DNA of 64,000 nucleotides from Umezawaea sp049997955 (GTDB lineage Bacteria; Actinomycetota; Actinomycetes; Mycobacteriales; Pseudonocardiaceae): positions 1-64,000 of the forward strand of contig JAEBDY010000016.1 of NCBI GenBank assembly GCA_049997955.1. Reading direction: 5' to 3'. The stretch's first letter is position 1; each line of letters begins with the position of its first letter. The translations under genes and the position numbers were made by a program. Under the pieces are notes generated by a model. That model was not told where the DNA came from. It saw only the letters and a list, made by a program, of their open reading frames with translations, and searched no databases. This document shows, in pieces, positions 1 to 8,771 of the stretch.

Positions 1-226
1 CGTCACGCATCCCCGAGGACACCATCGCATCCGCCGCTTGGCGCACCTGCCCCTCGGTGATGCCACAGCCGAAGCTGTTCCAGCTGTTCCACCCCAACGG
101 AGGGGTGAGCGCCGGACTCCCGGGAGCCGCGCTCGACGCGGCGGGCTGGTGAACGGTGGTGATCAGGGCGGCCACCACCGCGGCGATCACGAGGTGGACC
201 AGTTTTCGTCTCGGTGAGACGGACAT
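1..226 (-). CDS. GH27 alpha-galactosidase, N-terminal part (runs off window)
   Basis: Only the first 75 codons are in the window. The ATG at 226 follows AAGGGG with nine bases between. The first ~35 residues form a Sec-type signal peptide (basic SPRRK start, hydrophobic core, Ala-rich cleavage region). The mature start reads LTPPLGWNSWNSFGC, the hallmark opening of GH27 melibiases, followed by a short helix (EGQVRQAADAMVSSGM) typical of the first barrel turn. GH27 enzymes remove alpha-1,6-galactose from galactomannan or xyloglucan side chains outside the cell; the catalytic Asp residues lie beyond the edge. It sits last in the CE3-GH62 minus-strand run but behind a strong hairpin. A longer open frame at 3-290 is a shadow of this gene. 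Confidence 0.86.
   Translation of the reverse strand, partial: MSVSPRRKLVHLVIAAVVAALITTVHQPAASSAAPGSPALTPPLGWNSWNSFGCGITEGQVRQAADAMVSSGMRD
57..86. terminator. Hairpin terminator, here overlapping coding start of GH27? No: lies at 257-286 (see next entry)
   Basis: Placeholder resolved: no terminator is claimed at these coordinates. The inverted repeat described for this junction lies between the GH62 stop and the GH27 start and is given in the entry that follows. Confidence 0.01.
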
Positions 227-256
227 CGTCGTCGCCCCTTTCCGGGCAGGGCGGGG

Positions 257-286
257 ACACCGCGGGCGCCGTGGCGCCCGCGGTGT
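257..286 (-). terminator. Perfect hairpin between GH62 and GH27
   Basis: Arms ACACCGCGGGCGCC and GGCGCCCGCGGTGT pair over 14 bp around a 2-base loop. No U-tract follows. It lies in the 95-base gap between the GH62 stop (322) and the GH27 start (226), so it may attenuate read-through from GH62 into GH27. Confidence 0.6.
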
Positions 287-321
287 TCACCCCGCGGTCA
301 CAAGGTCGAGGTGTTCGGGTA

Positions 322-1782
322 TCAGCAGGTCGAGTTGGTCTGGGTCAGCAGGCCGAGCTTCCAGGGCAGCCGGTTGTAGTCACCGCCCGCGTTGGGGTCC
401 ATGCCCTGGTAGAGGTAGCTCAGCTTGCAGGGGCTGATCTCCATCGTCTGGTCGACGTTGGTGCGGACCATCTCGCCGTGGCTGATGTCCCGCGTCCACT
501 GCCCACCGGGGAAGGTCACGTTGTTGGCCCTGGCAAACGGGTTCGACTCGGTGTCGGCCAACGACGTCCACGGACCGGCGATGGCGGGCGCGGTCCAGGA
601 CCGGAAGTAGCGGCGGCCGTCGGAGCCGATCGCCTCGTGCACCAGGAAGTACTGGCTCTTGCCCGCGATCTTGTAGACGTTCGCCGCCTCGAACAGCCTG
701 TTCTTGTTGGAGTCCTGCATGGCGATCACCGTGTTGGTGAACCCGTTGGGGAAGTTCGCGAGCGAGGTCTCCGAGCGGTAGAGGTGGCCGTTGTCGTCGG
801 AGGAGAACAGGTAGCACTTCGCCGAGTCGCAGATCGTCCAGAAGTCGACCCAGTAGCCGTTGCCGATGTTGTCGCGGATGATCTGCGGCATGCCGTTGGC
901 GTAGAAGTTCTTCGGCGTCGACCACGAAGCCGGGTTGGCGATGTCGGTGGTCGTGGAGTACGAGGCGTTCGACCCCGTCTGGTAGACCAGGTACCACAAC
1001 CGCTGCGGCGCGAAGTAGAACACCTGCGGCGCGGCCCGGTAGCCCGTGCCGATGCCCGAGCGGTCCAGGTAGTAGTGGGGCGCCGCCGAAGCCTGCGACC
1101 AGTCGGAGAAGCTGGTGTACATCAGGTTGTAGCCGTTGGTGTACGTCGAGGCGAACACGTGGTACTTGCCGTTGTGGTAGACGACGCTCGGGTCCTTCAC
1201 CGCCACGTTGGCGTGCGTCGAGTCCGGCTTCGGGCCGATCAGCGCGCCGCTGGAGGACCAGCGGAAGCTCGACGGCAGGTTCCCGCCCGGCTGCTGCGGG
1301 GTCGTCGTCGTCGTGGTGGTGGTTGTCGTCGTGGTGGGCGTGGGGTCGACGCCGCCCGTGCAGGTGGTGCCGTTCAGGCTGAACGACGTCGGCGCGGGGT
1401 TGTCCGCGCCGCTCGTGGCACCGTTGAAGCCGAACTCCACCTTGCCCCCGGACGGGATCGACGCGTTGTAGGACGCGTTGCGCGCGGTGACCTGCGCGCC
1501 GCTCTGCGAGACCTGGGCGTTCCAGGCCTCCTTGACCTGCTGGCCGCCGGTGTAGGACCAGGTGAGGGTCCAGCCGTCGACCGCGTCGCCGAGGTTGGTG
1601 ACGGTGACGGCGGCGGTGAACCCTCCCGACCACTGCGACGGTGCGGCGTAGGCGACCGAGCACCCCGCCGCGGCCGAGGCCGGAGCCGACACCGCGGTGA
1701 GCGCGGTCAGCGCCGCGAGCGGGACCACGGCGGCGGCCACCAGCCTCGACCGCCTTGACGAGAAGAGCCTCAACAGGGACAT
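322..1782 (-). CDS. GH62 alpha-L-arabinofuranosidase with N-terminal CBM2
   Basis: Secreted debranching enzyme that removes arabinofuranosyl side chains from arabinoxylan. Order: Sec signal peptide (~1-38), CBM2 (~40-142, flanking Cys and conserved Trp residues), Pro/Thr linker with a run of Thr, then a GH62 five-blade propeller (~168-486). The three acidic motifs expected of GH62 are visible: KDPSVV (base), VDFWTICD (pKa modulator) and LFEAANVYK (acid). The ATG at 1782 is preferred over the one at 1788 because the upstream GAAGG sits six bases from it but touches the other. It starts 25 bases after the CE3 stop, so the two are co-transcribed. A lectin-fused paralogue lies at 22758-24302. Confidence 0.95.
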   Translation of the reverse strand: MSLLRLFSSRRSRLVAAAVVPLAALTALTAVSAPASAAAGCSVAYAAPSQWSGGFTAAVTVTNLGDAVDGWTLTWSYTGGQQVKEAWNAQVSQSGAQVTARNASYNASIPSGGKVEFGFNGATSGADNPAPTSFSLNGTTCTGGVDPTPTTTTTTTTTTTTPQQPGGNLPSSFRWSSSGALIGPKPDSTHANVAVKDPSVVYHNGKYHVFASTYTNGYNLMYTSFSDWSQASAAPHYYLDRSGIGTGYRAAPQVFYFAPQRLWYLVYQTGSNASYSTTTDIANPASWSTPKNFYANGMPQIIRDNIGNGYWVDFWTICDSAKCYLFSSDDNGHLYRSETSLANFPNGFTNTVIAMQDSNKNRLFEAANVYKIAGKSQYFLVHEAIGSDGRRYFRSWTAPAIAGPWTSLADTESNPFARANNVTFPGGQWTRDISHGEMVRTNVDQTMEISPCKLSYLYQGMDPNAGGDYNRLPWKLGLLTQTNSTC

Positions 1783-1807
1783 GACCATCCTTCGACGGGA
1801 TCAGGTG

Positions 1808-2833
1808 TCAGGGACTGGCGCAGGTGGCGGAGCCCACGGCGGCCGCCCCGGCGCCGGAGGCGATGAAGCCGAAAGTGGTGGAGGCGCCCGCGGTGAGCGA
1901 GCCGTTGTAGTCGACGTTCTTCACGGACACCGTGCCGCCGCCGGACGCGGTGCCACCCCAGATCTGGGAGATGGTGTGGCCGTTGGGCAGGGGAAGTGCC
2001 ACGGTCCAGCCGCTCAGCCCCGACAGCGAGGTGTTGGCGACGGTCACCTCGCCCTGGAACCCGCCGCCCCAGCTGCCCGTGACGCGGGGCGTCGCCGTGC
2101 ACCCGCCTGCCGGTGGCGGCTCCTGCGTGCCGCCACCGATGCTGCCCGGCACGGACAGCAGGGCGTTGTACCAGGTGGTGGCCATCTTGCCGTAGCCGGC
2201 GGCGTTGGGGTGGATGCCGTCCGGCAGGTCGGAAACGGGCACCGACGGGTACATGTCGACCAGGTGCACCTTCTTGCCCGCGGCCGCCTTGGCCCGGACG
2301 ATCGGGGTGATGGCCGCGTTGAAGGTGCGCACGGTCTGGTCGGCGAAGCGGATCGGGATGATCGTCGCGACGAACACGTCGGCGCCGGGCGCCTGGGCGG
2401 TGATCTTGTCGATCAGCGCGGACAGCCGGTTCGGCGCTCCCGCGGGGTCGCTGCCGTACATGTCGTTGGTGCCGATGTGCAGCAGGACCGTCCGCGGAGT
2501 GTGGGTCCTCAACCAGGACACCACGTTGGCGTCCACCTGCGCGATGGTCCAGCCGGGGTGGCCCTCGTGGTTCCGGTCGGGCATGGAGCCCGGCCCGTCG
2601 GCGAGCGAGCCGACGAAGTCGATCGTGCGGCCGCTCGACCGGAGCTTCGTGCCGAGGTCGAGGCGGTAGCCGCCGATCGATCCGCCCTGCGTGATGGAGT
2701 CGCCGAGCGGCATGACCCGCACCGGATCCGCTTGCGCGCCAACGCCTTCGGCGGCGGGTGCCGCCGCGTTCGCCGTCGTGGGCGCCACGGCGAGCGCCAC
2801 GGCGGCCACGACGCCTAGGAGCAGTGTCCTCAT
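1808..2833 (-). CDS. CE3-type SGNH acetylxylan esterase with C-terminal CBM2
   Basis: Predicted secreted esterase that removes acetyl groups from xylan. A signal peptide (~1-24) precedes an SGNH hydrolase domain (~36-225). Block I is MPLGDSITQG (Ser nucleophile), block III is HIGTNDMYG, and block V is DGIHPNAAGY (Asp/His). After a short Pro/Gly linker comes a ~100-residue CBM2. The order is the reverse of the downstream GH62, where the CBM comes first. AGAAGG lies upstream of the ATG. It is first in the CE3-GH62-(GH27) run, and a LacI-type operator lies ~330 bases upstream. The CE3 assignment rests on motif pattern and length; another SGNH family is possible. Confidence 0.88.
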   Translation of the reverse strand: MRTLLLGVVAAVALAVAPTTANAAAPAAEGVGAQADPVRVMPLGDSITQGGSIGGYRLDLGTKLRSSGRTIDFVGSLADGPGSMPDRNHEGHPGWTIAQVDANVVSWLRTHTPRTVLLHIGTNDMYGSDPAGAPNRLSALIDKITAQAPGADVFVATIIPIRFADQTVRTFNAAITPIVRAKAAAGKKVHLVDMYPSVPVSDLPDGIHPNAAGYGKMATTWYNALLSVPGSIGGGTQEPPPAGGCTATPRVTGSWGGGFQGEVTVANTSLSGLSGWTVALPLPNGHTISQIWGGTASGGGTVSVKNVDYNGSLTAGASTTFGFIASGAGAAAVGSATCASP

Positions 2834-3284
2834 GCGAGGCCCTTCTGGATGCGGGGTCGGTCACGGGCGCGCGGCAGCACCCCGGCGGGCGGGTCGCGCA
2901 GCCGGAACGGGGGTGGCCGACGGTCGTGGGATCAGGCCCCTGCGAGTGGGACGCCCTGGTGAGCCGCGGATCTCCTCGACGGGATGGCCGTGGGAGCGGG
3001 GCGCGGGCGGTGGTCGTGTGCCACTCGTACTCGTCGCATCGAAGTCCTCATCGTCATCGTTGACGGCAGCCAGGACGACAGGCGTCCGACCGAGGCAGGG
3101 GTTCCAACGGCGATCTCTACCGAGCAATGTATCCAGGCGGGCACGGGCAGTCAAAGCTAAAATGTGAGCGTTAACTTTAGCTGCCGCCAACACTCTCCGA
3201 CCCAATAAGCGCAGCTAGTTCATCCACGGCAAGACGGTCGATCCGGTGGGATCGACCAGTCGTCGCCCTTGTGAGTGAACGTGC
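2834..3284. other. Intergenic region between lacI and the CE3 operon
   Basis: 451 bases between the lacI stop and the CE3 start, both on the minus strand. It holds one LacI-type operator (3163-3176), presumably near the CE3-GH62 promoter. Short open frames here lack the codon bias of the neighbours. No RNA gene seen. Confidence 0.5.
3163..3176. promoter_or_regulatory. LacI-type operator, site 1
   Basis: TGTGAGCGTTAACT, a variant of the TGTTANCGNTAACA palindrome found eight times in the window with the central CG typical of LacI-family operators. It lies upstream of CE3-GH62 and directly after the lacI gene. Confidence 0.65.
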
Positions 3285-4376
3285 TCAACCCGCTGCGCCG
3301 TGGCGGACCAGTGGCGCGACGAGTGCCTTGACCGAGCCGCCGTGGCGGACGGGCATGGGCACGCGGTGGACCGTCGCGACGCTCGGCAGCCGCTCACGCC
3401 GCTCGCGCCGCTCCGAGTCGGCGAACAGCACCTCCACCGCCCTGGTCCCGAGTTGGCGGTGCGGGAGCACGACGGTCGTCAACCTGGGCCGCAACCACGA
3501 CGCGATGGGGTGGTCGTCGAAGGACATCACGGACACGTCCTCCGGCACGGACAGCCCGGCGTCGGCGAGTGCCTGGTAGGCGCCGAAGGCCAGGCGGTCG
3601 TTGAAGCAGAGCAGGGCCGCGGGTCTGGTGCGGCGCAGCAGTTCGCGGGTGGCGTCGTAGCCGTTCTCGGGACCCCACTCCGCGCAGGGGAGCCCACTCG
3701 CCACCGCGATGCCCGCGCTGTCGAACACCTCGCGGATCCCGACGAGGCGTTCCACGGCGGCGATGCTGTTCGGCGGCGCCTGGTCCAGACCGGGACCCGC
3801 GCCGATCAGGTGGACGCCCTCGCGGTGCCCGGCGTCGACGAGCACGCGGGCCGCGGAACGACCGGCCTGCACCTCGTCGGGCAGCACCGACGGCAAGGAC
3901 GACCAGCCGACGGGCAGGGCGTTGAGGAGCACGGCGGGGCCGTCGTCCAACCCCTTGGGCACGACGACCCTCTTCGTGAACATGGTCGCGAAGACGATGC
4001 CGTCGACCCGGTGGTCCCGCATCGCCTCGACCAGCGACCGCTCGGCCTCGGGATCACCACCGCTCTCGCCGGTGAACAGCACGAAGCCGCGCCCGCCCGC
4101 CGCCTCCGCCGCGCCGCGCACCATGTCGCCCGCGAGCAGGGACGACACGACGGAGTCGGTGATGAGGCCGACGGTCTGCGTACGCCCCTTCCGCACGCCG
4201 TCGGAGACCGCGTAGCGCCGATAACCCAATTCCTGAGCGGCCGCCCGCACCCGGCGTTCCGCGTCGTGGGAAATGCGCAGGTCCCTACCGCGACCGGTCA
4301 GCACCAAGGACACGGTCGTAGGGGACACACCACTCGCCTTGGCCACATCGGCCAGTGTCACGCGTTGTCGTACCAC
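3285..4376 (-). CDS. LacI-family transcriptional regulator
   Basis: 363 residues. The N-terminal HTH and hinge read VTLADVAKASGVSPTTVSLV. A periplasmic-binding-protein-like effector domain follows, with GLITDSVVSSLLAGDMV near its start and VSVMSFDDHPIASWL in the usual C-terminal position. The GTG at 4376 is chosen because GGAGG lies five bases upstream and the HTH begins at once; the open frame extends further without family support. It is likely the regulator of the surrounding hemicellulase genes, since its gene sits at the edge of the island and eight LacI-type palindromes occur upstream of hydrolase genes. The effector (probably a xylan- or arabinan-derived sugar) cannot be read from sequence. 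Confidence 0.93.
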   Translation of the reverse strand: MVRQRVTLADVAKASGVSPTTVSLVLTGRGRDLRISHDAERRVRAAAQELGYRRYAVSDGVRKGRTQTVGLITDSVVSSLLAGDMVRGAAEAAGGRGFVLFTGESGGDPEAERSLVEAMRDHRVDGIVFATMFTKRVVVPKGLDDGPAVLLNALPVGWSSLPSVLPDEVQAGRSAARVLVDAGHREGVHLIGAGPGLDQAPPNSIAAVERLVGIREVFDSAGIAVASGLPCAEWGPENGYDATRELLRRTRPAALLCFNDRLAFGAYQALADAGLSVPEDVSVMSFDDHPIASWLRPRLTTVVLPHRQLGTRAVEVLFADSERRERRERLPSVATVHRVPMPVRHGGSVKALVAPLVRHGAAG

Positions 4377-4512
4377 GCAATCCTCCGTCTCGACGGCGAT
4401 CAACCGAATCAACGGACATAGGCACCCGGCAGGACACCCGTTGAGAAATCTGATGTTAACACGAATCAATCAGTGCGAAACCTTGGGTAATCACCATTCA
4501 CACCTCTGCGAA

Positions 4513-4524
4513 TTAAACGTTTCA
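4513..4524. promoter_or_regulatory. Possible operator upstream of lacI
   Basis: TTAAACGTTTCA carries the palindromic AAACGTTT core common in LacI-family operators. It lies ~140 bases upstream of the lacI start and just past the gntR stop. It differs from the eight-copy motif, so an autoregulatory role is only a guess. Confidence 0.3.
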
Positions 4525-4586
4525 GCGCAGGCGGGTGCCATTCATCCGCACGATCCGCCCTCCTCCCGTCGAGTCCGTTGACCGGG

Positions 4587-5348
4587 TCAGCGCTTCAGGC
4601 GACCGGGATCGCCGATCGCGGCGCGGCGCACCAGCCACGCGTCGGTGATGTGGGTGAACATGGCGTCGGCGGCACCGACCTCGTCGTGCGCGGCGATGCG
4701 CTCGAAGATGCGGCGATGCCCCCGGTTGGACGCCCTGCAGAACTCCAGCCCGCTCGTGCCGACGTAGCTGGCCGTGTTGATGACCTGGCTCTCCAACGAG
4801 CGCACGACACCGCGGGCGATGCGGTTCCCGGACGTCCGCATGATCGTGTCGTGGAAGGCCCGGTCGTGCTCGTGGTACGCGTCGACGTCGTGGAAGAGCT
4901 CGTCCATCCGGTCCACGAGGGCGCGCAACTGGTCGACCGCGGTCTCGTCGGCCGTGCGCGCGGCGACCTGCGCCATGTCGGACTCCAACAGCCGCCGCGT
5001 CACGACGAGGTCGTCGAGGATGGCGAGGCTCTCGTCCTCGGCGATGGTGGCGGCGAGGACCAGTTCGTCGAGCATGTTCCACGCCACGAGCGGGTTGATC
5101 ATGGTGCCCGCGCCCTGGCGCACCTGGACCAGGCCCTTCTCCTGCAGGACCTTCACCGCTTCGCGGACCACCGTCCGGCTCACCGAGAACAGCTCGCAGA
5201 GCACGGGCTCCGGGGGCAGGGCGGAGCCGGGAGGGTGGACGCCGCGGACGATGCGCTCCACGAGTTCGGCCGTGATCGCCTTGGCCAGGTTGGTCGGTCG
5301 ACGGGCCCACTCGGGGCTCGTGGTCGACCGGGGGGTGATCGCCGTCAT
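4587..5348 (-). CDS. GntR/FadR-family regulator, copy 1
   Basis: 253 residues. The N-terminal winged helix (PPEPVLCELFSVSRTVVREA, then VQVRQGAGTMI) is followed by an all-helical FCD domain with DMAQVAARTAD, YHEHDRAFHD and NRGHRRIFERIAAHD, whose Asp/His residues usually bind metal or a carboxylate. FadR-type regulators commonly answer sugar acids. The ATG at 5348 follows GAGGGAC; a longer open frame starts upstream without support. It closely matches the second GntR (17195-17968) along its whole length and stands divergent from a decayed binding-protein gene, so the cassette is a duplicate. A TGACGT-N3-ACGTCA palindrome lies between them. Confidence 0.93.
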   Translation of the reverse strand: MTAITPRSTTSPEWARRPTNLAKAITAELVERIVRGVHPPGSALPPEPVLCELFSVSRTVVREAVKVLQEKGLVQVRQGAGTMINPLVAWNMLDELVLAATIAEDESLAILDDLVVTRRLLESDMAQVAARTADETAVDQLRALVDRMDELFHDVDAYHEHDRAFHDTIMRTSGNRIARGVVRSLESQVINTASYVGTSGLEFCRASNRGHRRIFERIAAHDEVGAADAMFTHITDAWLVRRAAIGDPGRLKR

Positions 5349-5409
5349 CGTCCCTCCGATGCACCGCTGAACCCCCACTATGGCACGTGGTCGCCATACG
5401 TAACACCGT

Positions 5410-5424
5410 TGACGTCAGACGTCA
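5410..5424. promoter_or_regulatory. GntR operator, copy 1
   Basis: TGACGTCAGACGTCA is a 6-3-6 palindrome in the divergent gap between gntR copy 1 and the binding-protein remnant, followed by CATACGAGTTA. The same arrangement occurs at 18033-18047. A further CATACGTAAC element sits at 5395-5404. Likely binding site of the FadR-type regulators. Confidence 0.7.
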
Positions 5425-5492
5425 TACGAGTTAGCTTTCCTCACGTTTGCTCCGTCGACCTGGCTGTCGTCCTCATCGGAGAGGTGAGCAGC

Positions 5493-5896
5493 GTGAAGCA
5501 GCCCGCGCTCCGGGCCGCCGTGCCGATCACGAGGTCGATCGGCGGTCGCGGGAATGCCTCCGCACGTTCCGGGAACTCGGACCACGAGCCAGTGGTGCGA
5601 GAGGGGAATTGCAGCGAATCAAAAGCCTCCCTGCACGTTGGGAAGGCGAATCGGATTTCGCGAAAAACCATTCCGACACCTCCGCGGAATTTTCGGGGCA
5701 GCCGTCGGACCAGTACTGCGAACTGCTCGGGACGGCGATCGATTCGGGCAAGGGATCCGATGTCGTCCTCTTCACCGGTAGCGGCCGAACCCGGAGCCGG
5801 ATCGAAGCGCTCATTCCCGGCGAATCGGCCGCGGTGGCCTGCGTGGCGAAGCGCTTGGCCGCATCCGAACAGCCGGACCGACCGCGTACCGGGTGA
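5493..5896 (+). pseudogene. Decayed sugar-ABC solute-binding protein gene (duplicate of 18121-19392)
   Basis: The start region (gtgagcagc then GTGAAGCAG at 5493) mirrors the intact gene (gtgagccagca then ATGAAGCAG at 18121). After a frameshift, another frame gives SDFAKNHSDTSAEF, DQYCELLGTAIDSGKG and SDVVLFTGSG, matching ADFAENHPGVDVEF, DQYYTLLGTAIQSGKG and PDVILFNGGG of the intact protein. Similarity fades near residue ~130 and the rest is missing. The stretch is visibly more AT-rich than its neighbours, as expected for unconstrained sequence. It is divergent from gntR copy 1 exactly as the intact pair is arranged. Confidence 0.85.
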
Positions 5897-6085
5897 CGTG
5901 CGGTCACGCCCGGTCCTGCGGAAAACGCGCCGTGAGCACCTGACCGCGTTCATCCCACCGGCAGGTCCGCAGATCCGGCAGGCGCACGTCGGGCTTCGCC
6001 TGCCCGCGCCGTTCCACCCGAAGACCGAAGTCCTCCCGTCCGCCGCGGGAGGGTGATCGAACCACACCCGTACCCAGGAGGTCCG

Positions 6086-8458
6086 TTGTCCCCGTTATCG
6101 TTGGCACGCAAGCTGTTCGCGGTCACCGCCACCGCGGTCGTCACCGCCGCGGTCATCACGGCTCCCCCGGCCTCGGCGGCCACCACCACCCTCTACGCCT
6201 CCCCGTCCGGCACCGGCAGCGCCTGCTCGGCAGCCCAGCCGTGCGCGCTGCCCGCCGCGCAGGCCGCGGTCCGGACCCTGACCGGCTCGATGTCCGGGGA
6301 CCTCGTGGTCCAGTTGGCCGACGGGGTCTACCGGCAGGCCGAACCGCTGCGGTTCACCGCGGCGGACTCCGGCACCAACGGCTACCGCGTGGTGTGGCAG
6401 GCCGCGCCGTCGGCACGCCCGGTGTTCAGCGGCGCCAGAGCGGTCACCGGCTGGTCGGTCGCCGACTCCGGCAAGAACATCTGGCGCGCCTCCGTGGGCG
6501 CCGGGGTCGACACCCGGCAGCTCTACGTCAACGGGGTCCTCGCCCCGCGCGCCCGCACCCAGGTGACCCGGTCCGACTTCACGTTCACCAGCACGGGGAT
6601 GCGGTTCTCCAACTCCGCACTGGGCTACCTGAACAACCTGGCGAACCAGAACCGGGTCGAGGTGGAGAGCGTCAACTCCTTCACCGACCGGTACTCCCCG
6701 GTGCAGAGCATCAGCGGCAACACGTTCACGATGCAGCAGCCCGCGTGGAACAACAACACCTTCGGCTACGACACCGTCTCCAGCCCGCACCGGGCGGGCC
6801 CGTTCTTCCTCGCGAACGCCTACGAGTTCCTGGACTCGCCGGGCGAGTGGTACGTCAACCCCTCGGCGGGGGCGCTGTACTACATCCCGACGGCCGGGCA
6901 GAACATGAGCACCACCAGCGTGGAGCTGCCGGTGCTCCAGTCACTGGTCGCGGTCGGCGGCACCTACGACGCCCCCGCGCACCACATCACGTTCAGCGGG
7001 ATCACCTTCACCGGCACGACGTGGCTCGGGCCGAGCGGCAACCAGGGGTACGCCGACCAGCAGACCGGCGCCTACCTGTCGGGCAACTGGAACTGGCCCT
7101 CCGACCGCATCACCTCGTGCCAGAACGGCTGCGCCCAGTTCGAGGCGGCACGACCCCACTGGTCGCAGATGCCCGCCGCCGTGCAGGTCTCCGCCGCCAA
7201 CGGCATCACCTTCACCGACTCCCGGTTCGTCAACCTCGGGCAGACGGCGATCGGCATCGGCAACGACGCCAACGCCCACACCAGCGGTGTCGGGCTCGGC
7301 GCCTCCGGCATCACGGTCACCCGGTCCGAGATCGCCCAGAGCTCGGCCGGCGGCGTCCTGGTCGGCGGTGTGCGCGCCGACGCGCACCACCCGTCCGACC
7401 AGCGGATGGTCAACCGGGACATCACCATCAGCCGCAACCGCCTGCACGACCTCGGCATCGACTACCGGGGCAACGTGTCGGTGCTGAACACCTACGTCAC
7501 CAACTCCACCGTGTCCCACAACGAGGTCTACAACATGCCGTACTCCGGCATGTCCATCGGCTACGGCTGGGGCTCCAACGACGCGGGCGGCAGCACCCAC
7601 TACGCCAACCGCGGCCTGTACAACTACCAGCCGCGCTACTCCACGCCGACCACCGCGTCCAACAACCGGCTCGTGAACAACTACATTCACGACGTCATGC
7701 AGCAGATGAACGACGGCGGCTGCATCTACACCCTCGGGTGGAACCCGAACGCGGTGATCAGCGGCAACCACTGCCTGCGGACCAACGGCTACTTCGGGGT
7801 CTACTTCGACGAGGGGTCCAAGTACTACACCGCCACAGGCAACGTGTTCGCCTCCACCGGGACGTGGGCCACCGCCAACTACTGGGGCGGCGAGAACATG
7901 GGCAACTGGACCGTCACGAACAACTGGTCGACCAACGGCTCCACCAACGTGACCAACGGCGACCGCGGCAACACCGTCTCCGGCAACGTCACCGTCGCCA
8001 ACGGCAACTGGCCCTCGGGCGCCCAGGCGGTGATCGCGAACGCCGGACCCGGTGGCGGCACCTCCACCGGCCCGCAGAACGCCATGCTCGTGGGGGCCCA
8101 GTCGGGTCGCTGCGTCGACGTCGCGAGCACGACCAACGGTGTCCAGGCCAGGCTCTGGGACTGCAACGGCGGCGCGACCCAGCGGTGGACCCAGTCGGCG
8201 GGCGGGCAGCTCGTCGTGTCCGGCGGCAAGTGCCTGGACGCCTCCGGCCAGGGGACGGCCAACGGCACCGCGGCGATCCTGTGGGACTGCAACGGCGGCG
8301 CGAACCAGCAGTGGACCCTCAACGCCAACGGCTCCATCGTCGGCGCGCAGTCCGGGCTCTGCCTCGACGCGGGCGGCAACGCGACCGCGAACGGCACCCT
8401 GCTCCAGCTCTGGTCGTGCCACGGCGGCGCCAACCAGCAGTGGAGCGCGCGCCTATGA
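6086..8458 (+). CDS. Secreted right-handed beta-helix enzyme (GH141-like) with C-terminal ricin-type lectin domain
   Basis: About 790 residues. A signal peptide (~1-32) ends before TTLYASPSGTGSAC. The next ~600 residues have parallel beta-helix features: an N-terminal cap with VVQLADGVYR and PLRFTAADSGTNGY, the PVFSGARAVTGW element, and repeated N-x-V/I-x-x-N turns (ITISRNRLHDLG, STVSHNEVYNMP, NRLVNNYIHDV). The N-terminal pattern resembles GH141, whose founding members include an alpha-L-fucosidase and a xylanase; substrate is inferred only. The last ~125 residues are a ricin-B/CBM13 trefoil with three QW repeats (GGATQRW, GGANQQW, GGANQQW). The TTG at 6086 is chosen because AGGAGG lies four bases upstream; the frame-open GTG at 6053 has no such site. 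Confidence 0.85.
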   Translation: MSPLSLARKLFAVTATAVVTAAVITAPPASAATTTLYASPSGTGSACSAAQPCALPAAQAAVRTLTGSMSGDLVVQLADGVYRQAEPLRFTAADSGTNGYRVVWQAAPSARPVFSGARAVTGWSVADSGKNIWRASVGAGVDTRQLYVNGVLAPRARTQVTRSDFTFTSTGMRFSNSALGYLNNLANQNRVEVESVNSFTDRYSPVQSISGNTFTMQQPAWNNNTFGYDTVSSPHRAGPFFLANAYEFLDSPGEWYVNPSAGALYYIPTAGQNMSTTSVELPVLQSLVAVGGTYDAPAHHITFSGITFTGTTWLGPSGNQGYADQQTGAYLSGNWNWPSDRITSCQNGCAQFEAARPHWSQMPAAVQVSAANGITFTDSRFVNLGQTAIGIGNDANAHTSGVGLGASGITVTRSEIAQSSAGGVLVGGVRADAHHPSDQRMVNRDITISRNRLHDLGIDYRGNVSVLNTYVTNSTVSHNEVYNMPYSGMSIGYGWGSNDAGGSTHYANRGLYNYQPRYSTPTTASNNRLVNNYIHDVMQQMNDGGCIYTLGWNPNAVISGNHCLRTNGYFGVYFDEGSKYYTATGNVFASTGTWATANYWGGENMGNWTVTNNWSTNGSTNVTNGDRGNTVSGNVTVANGNWPSGAQAVIANAGPGGGTSTGPQNAMLVGAQSGRCVDVASTTNGVQARLWDCNGGATQRWTQSAGGQLVVSGGKCLDASGQGTANGTAAILWDCNGGANQQWTLNANGSIVGAQSGLCLDAGGNATANGTLLQLWSCHGGANQQWSARL

Positions 8459-8771
8459 CCCGGTCACCTCGTCGAGCCGAAACCGCTTTATCTTCCAGCT
8501 AAATTGTTAGCGCTAACTTTAGCCACCCTTCCGCTCTAGACCTCGCAAGGTCCGGCTTCTTAGGCCTTTCAAGTGGCATTTGTGAGCACTTTCTGTTGCG
8601 ACTGGACCATTGGCACCAACCTGGTGGTTAATCGCCGGTCTCCATCTTGTGAACGCAAACATCCACTGCCACACTTCTGCTCGGCACGTCTTCTCCGGGC
8701 CTTGCGCGCGGTAACCCCGTCAAACCCATCACCACCCGGCCACTCCGGGTGGTCTTCGGAAAGCGTGGAAG
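8459..8771. other. Promoter region of the GH10-GH43 operon
   Basis: 313 bases with one perfect LacI-type operator (8505-8518). Base composition is more even than in the neighbours. An open frame spanning this stretch into the GH10 gene lacks coding bias. Confidence 0.5.
8505..8518. promoter_or_regulatory. LacI-type operator, site 2
   Basis: TGTTAGCGCTAACT, a near-perfect 14-base palindrome, ~255 bases upstream of the first GH10 gene. Flanked by AAAT and TTAG like site 1 and site 3. Confidence 0.75.

Noticed and set aside
57..86. Hairpin listed at this position in the feature table
   Set aside because: Coordinate slip: the inverted repeat is at 257-286. The 57-86 entry is retained only as a near-zero-confidence note and should be ignored.
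1295..1345. Simple-sequence repeat of GTC/GTG triplets, also at 9800, 24820 and 39050
   Set aside because: They encode the poly-Thr linkers next to CBM2 domains, not a microsatellite or CRISPR.
214..1758. 514-residue open frame antisense to GH62
   Set aside because: Mirror of the high-GC codon pattern of GH62; Arg/Val/Gly-rich with no domain.
4578..6056. 492-residue plus-strand open frame over gntR copy 1 and the remnant
   Set aside because: Only a shadow; the sole supported coding trace is the binding-protein remnant in two other frames.
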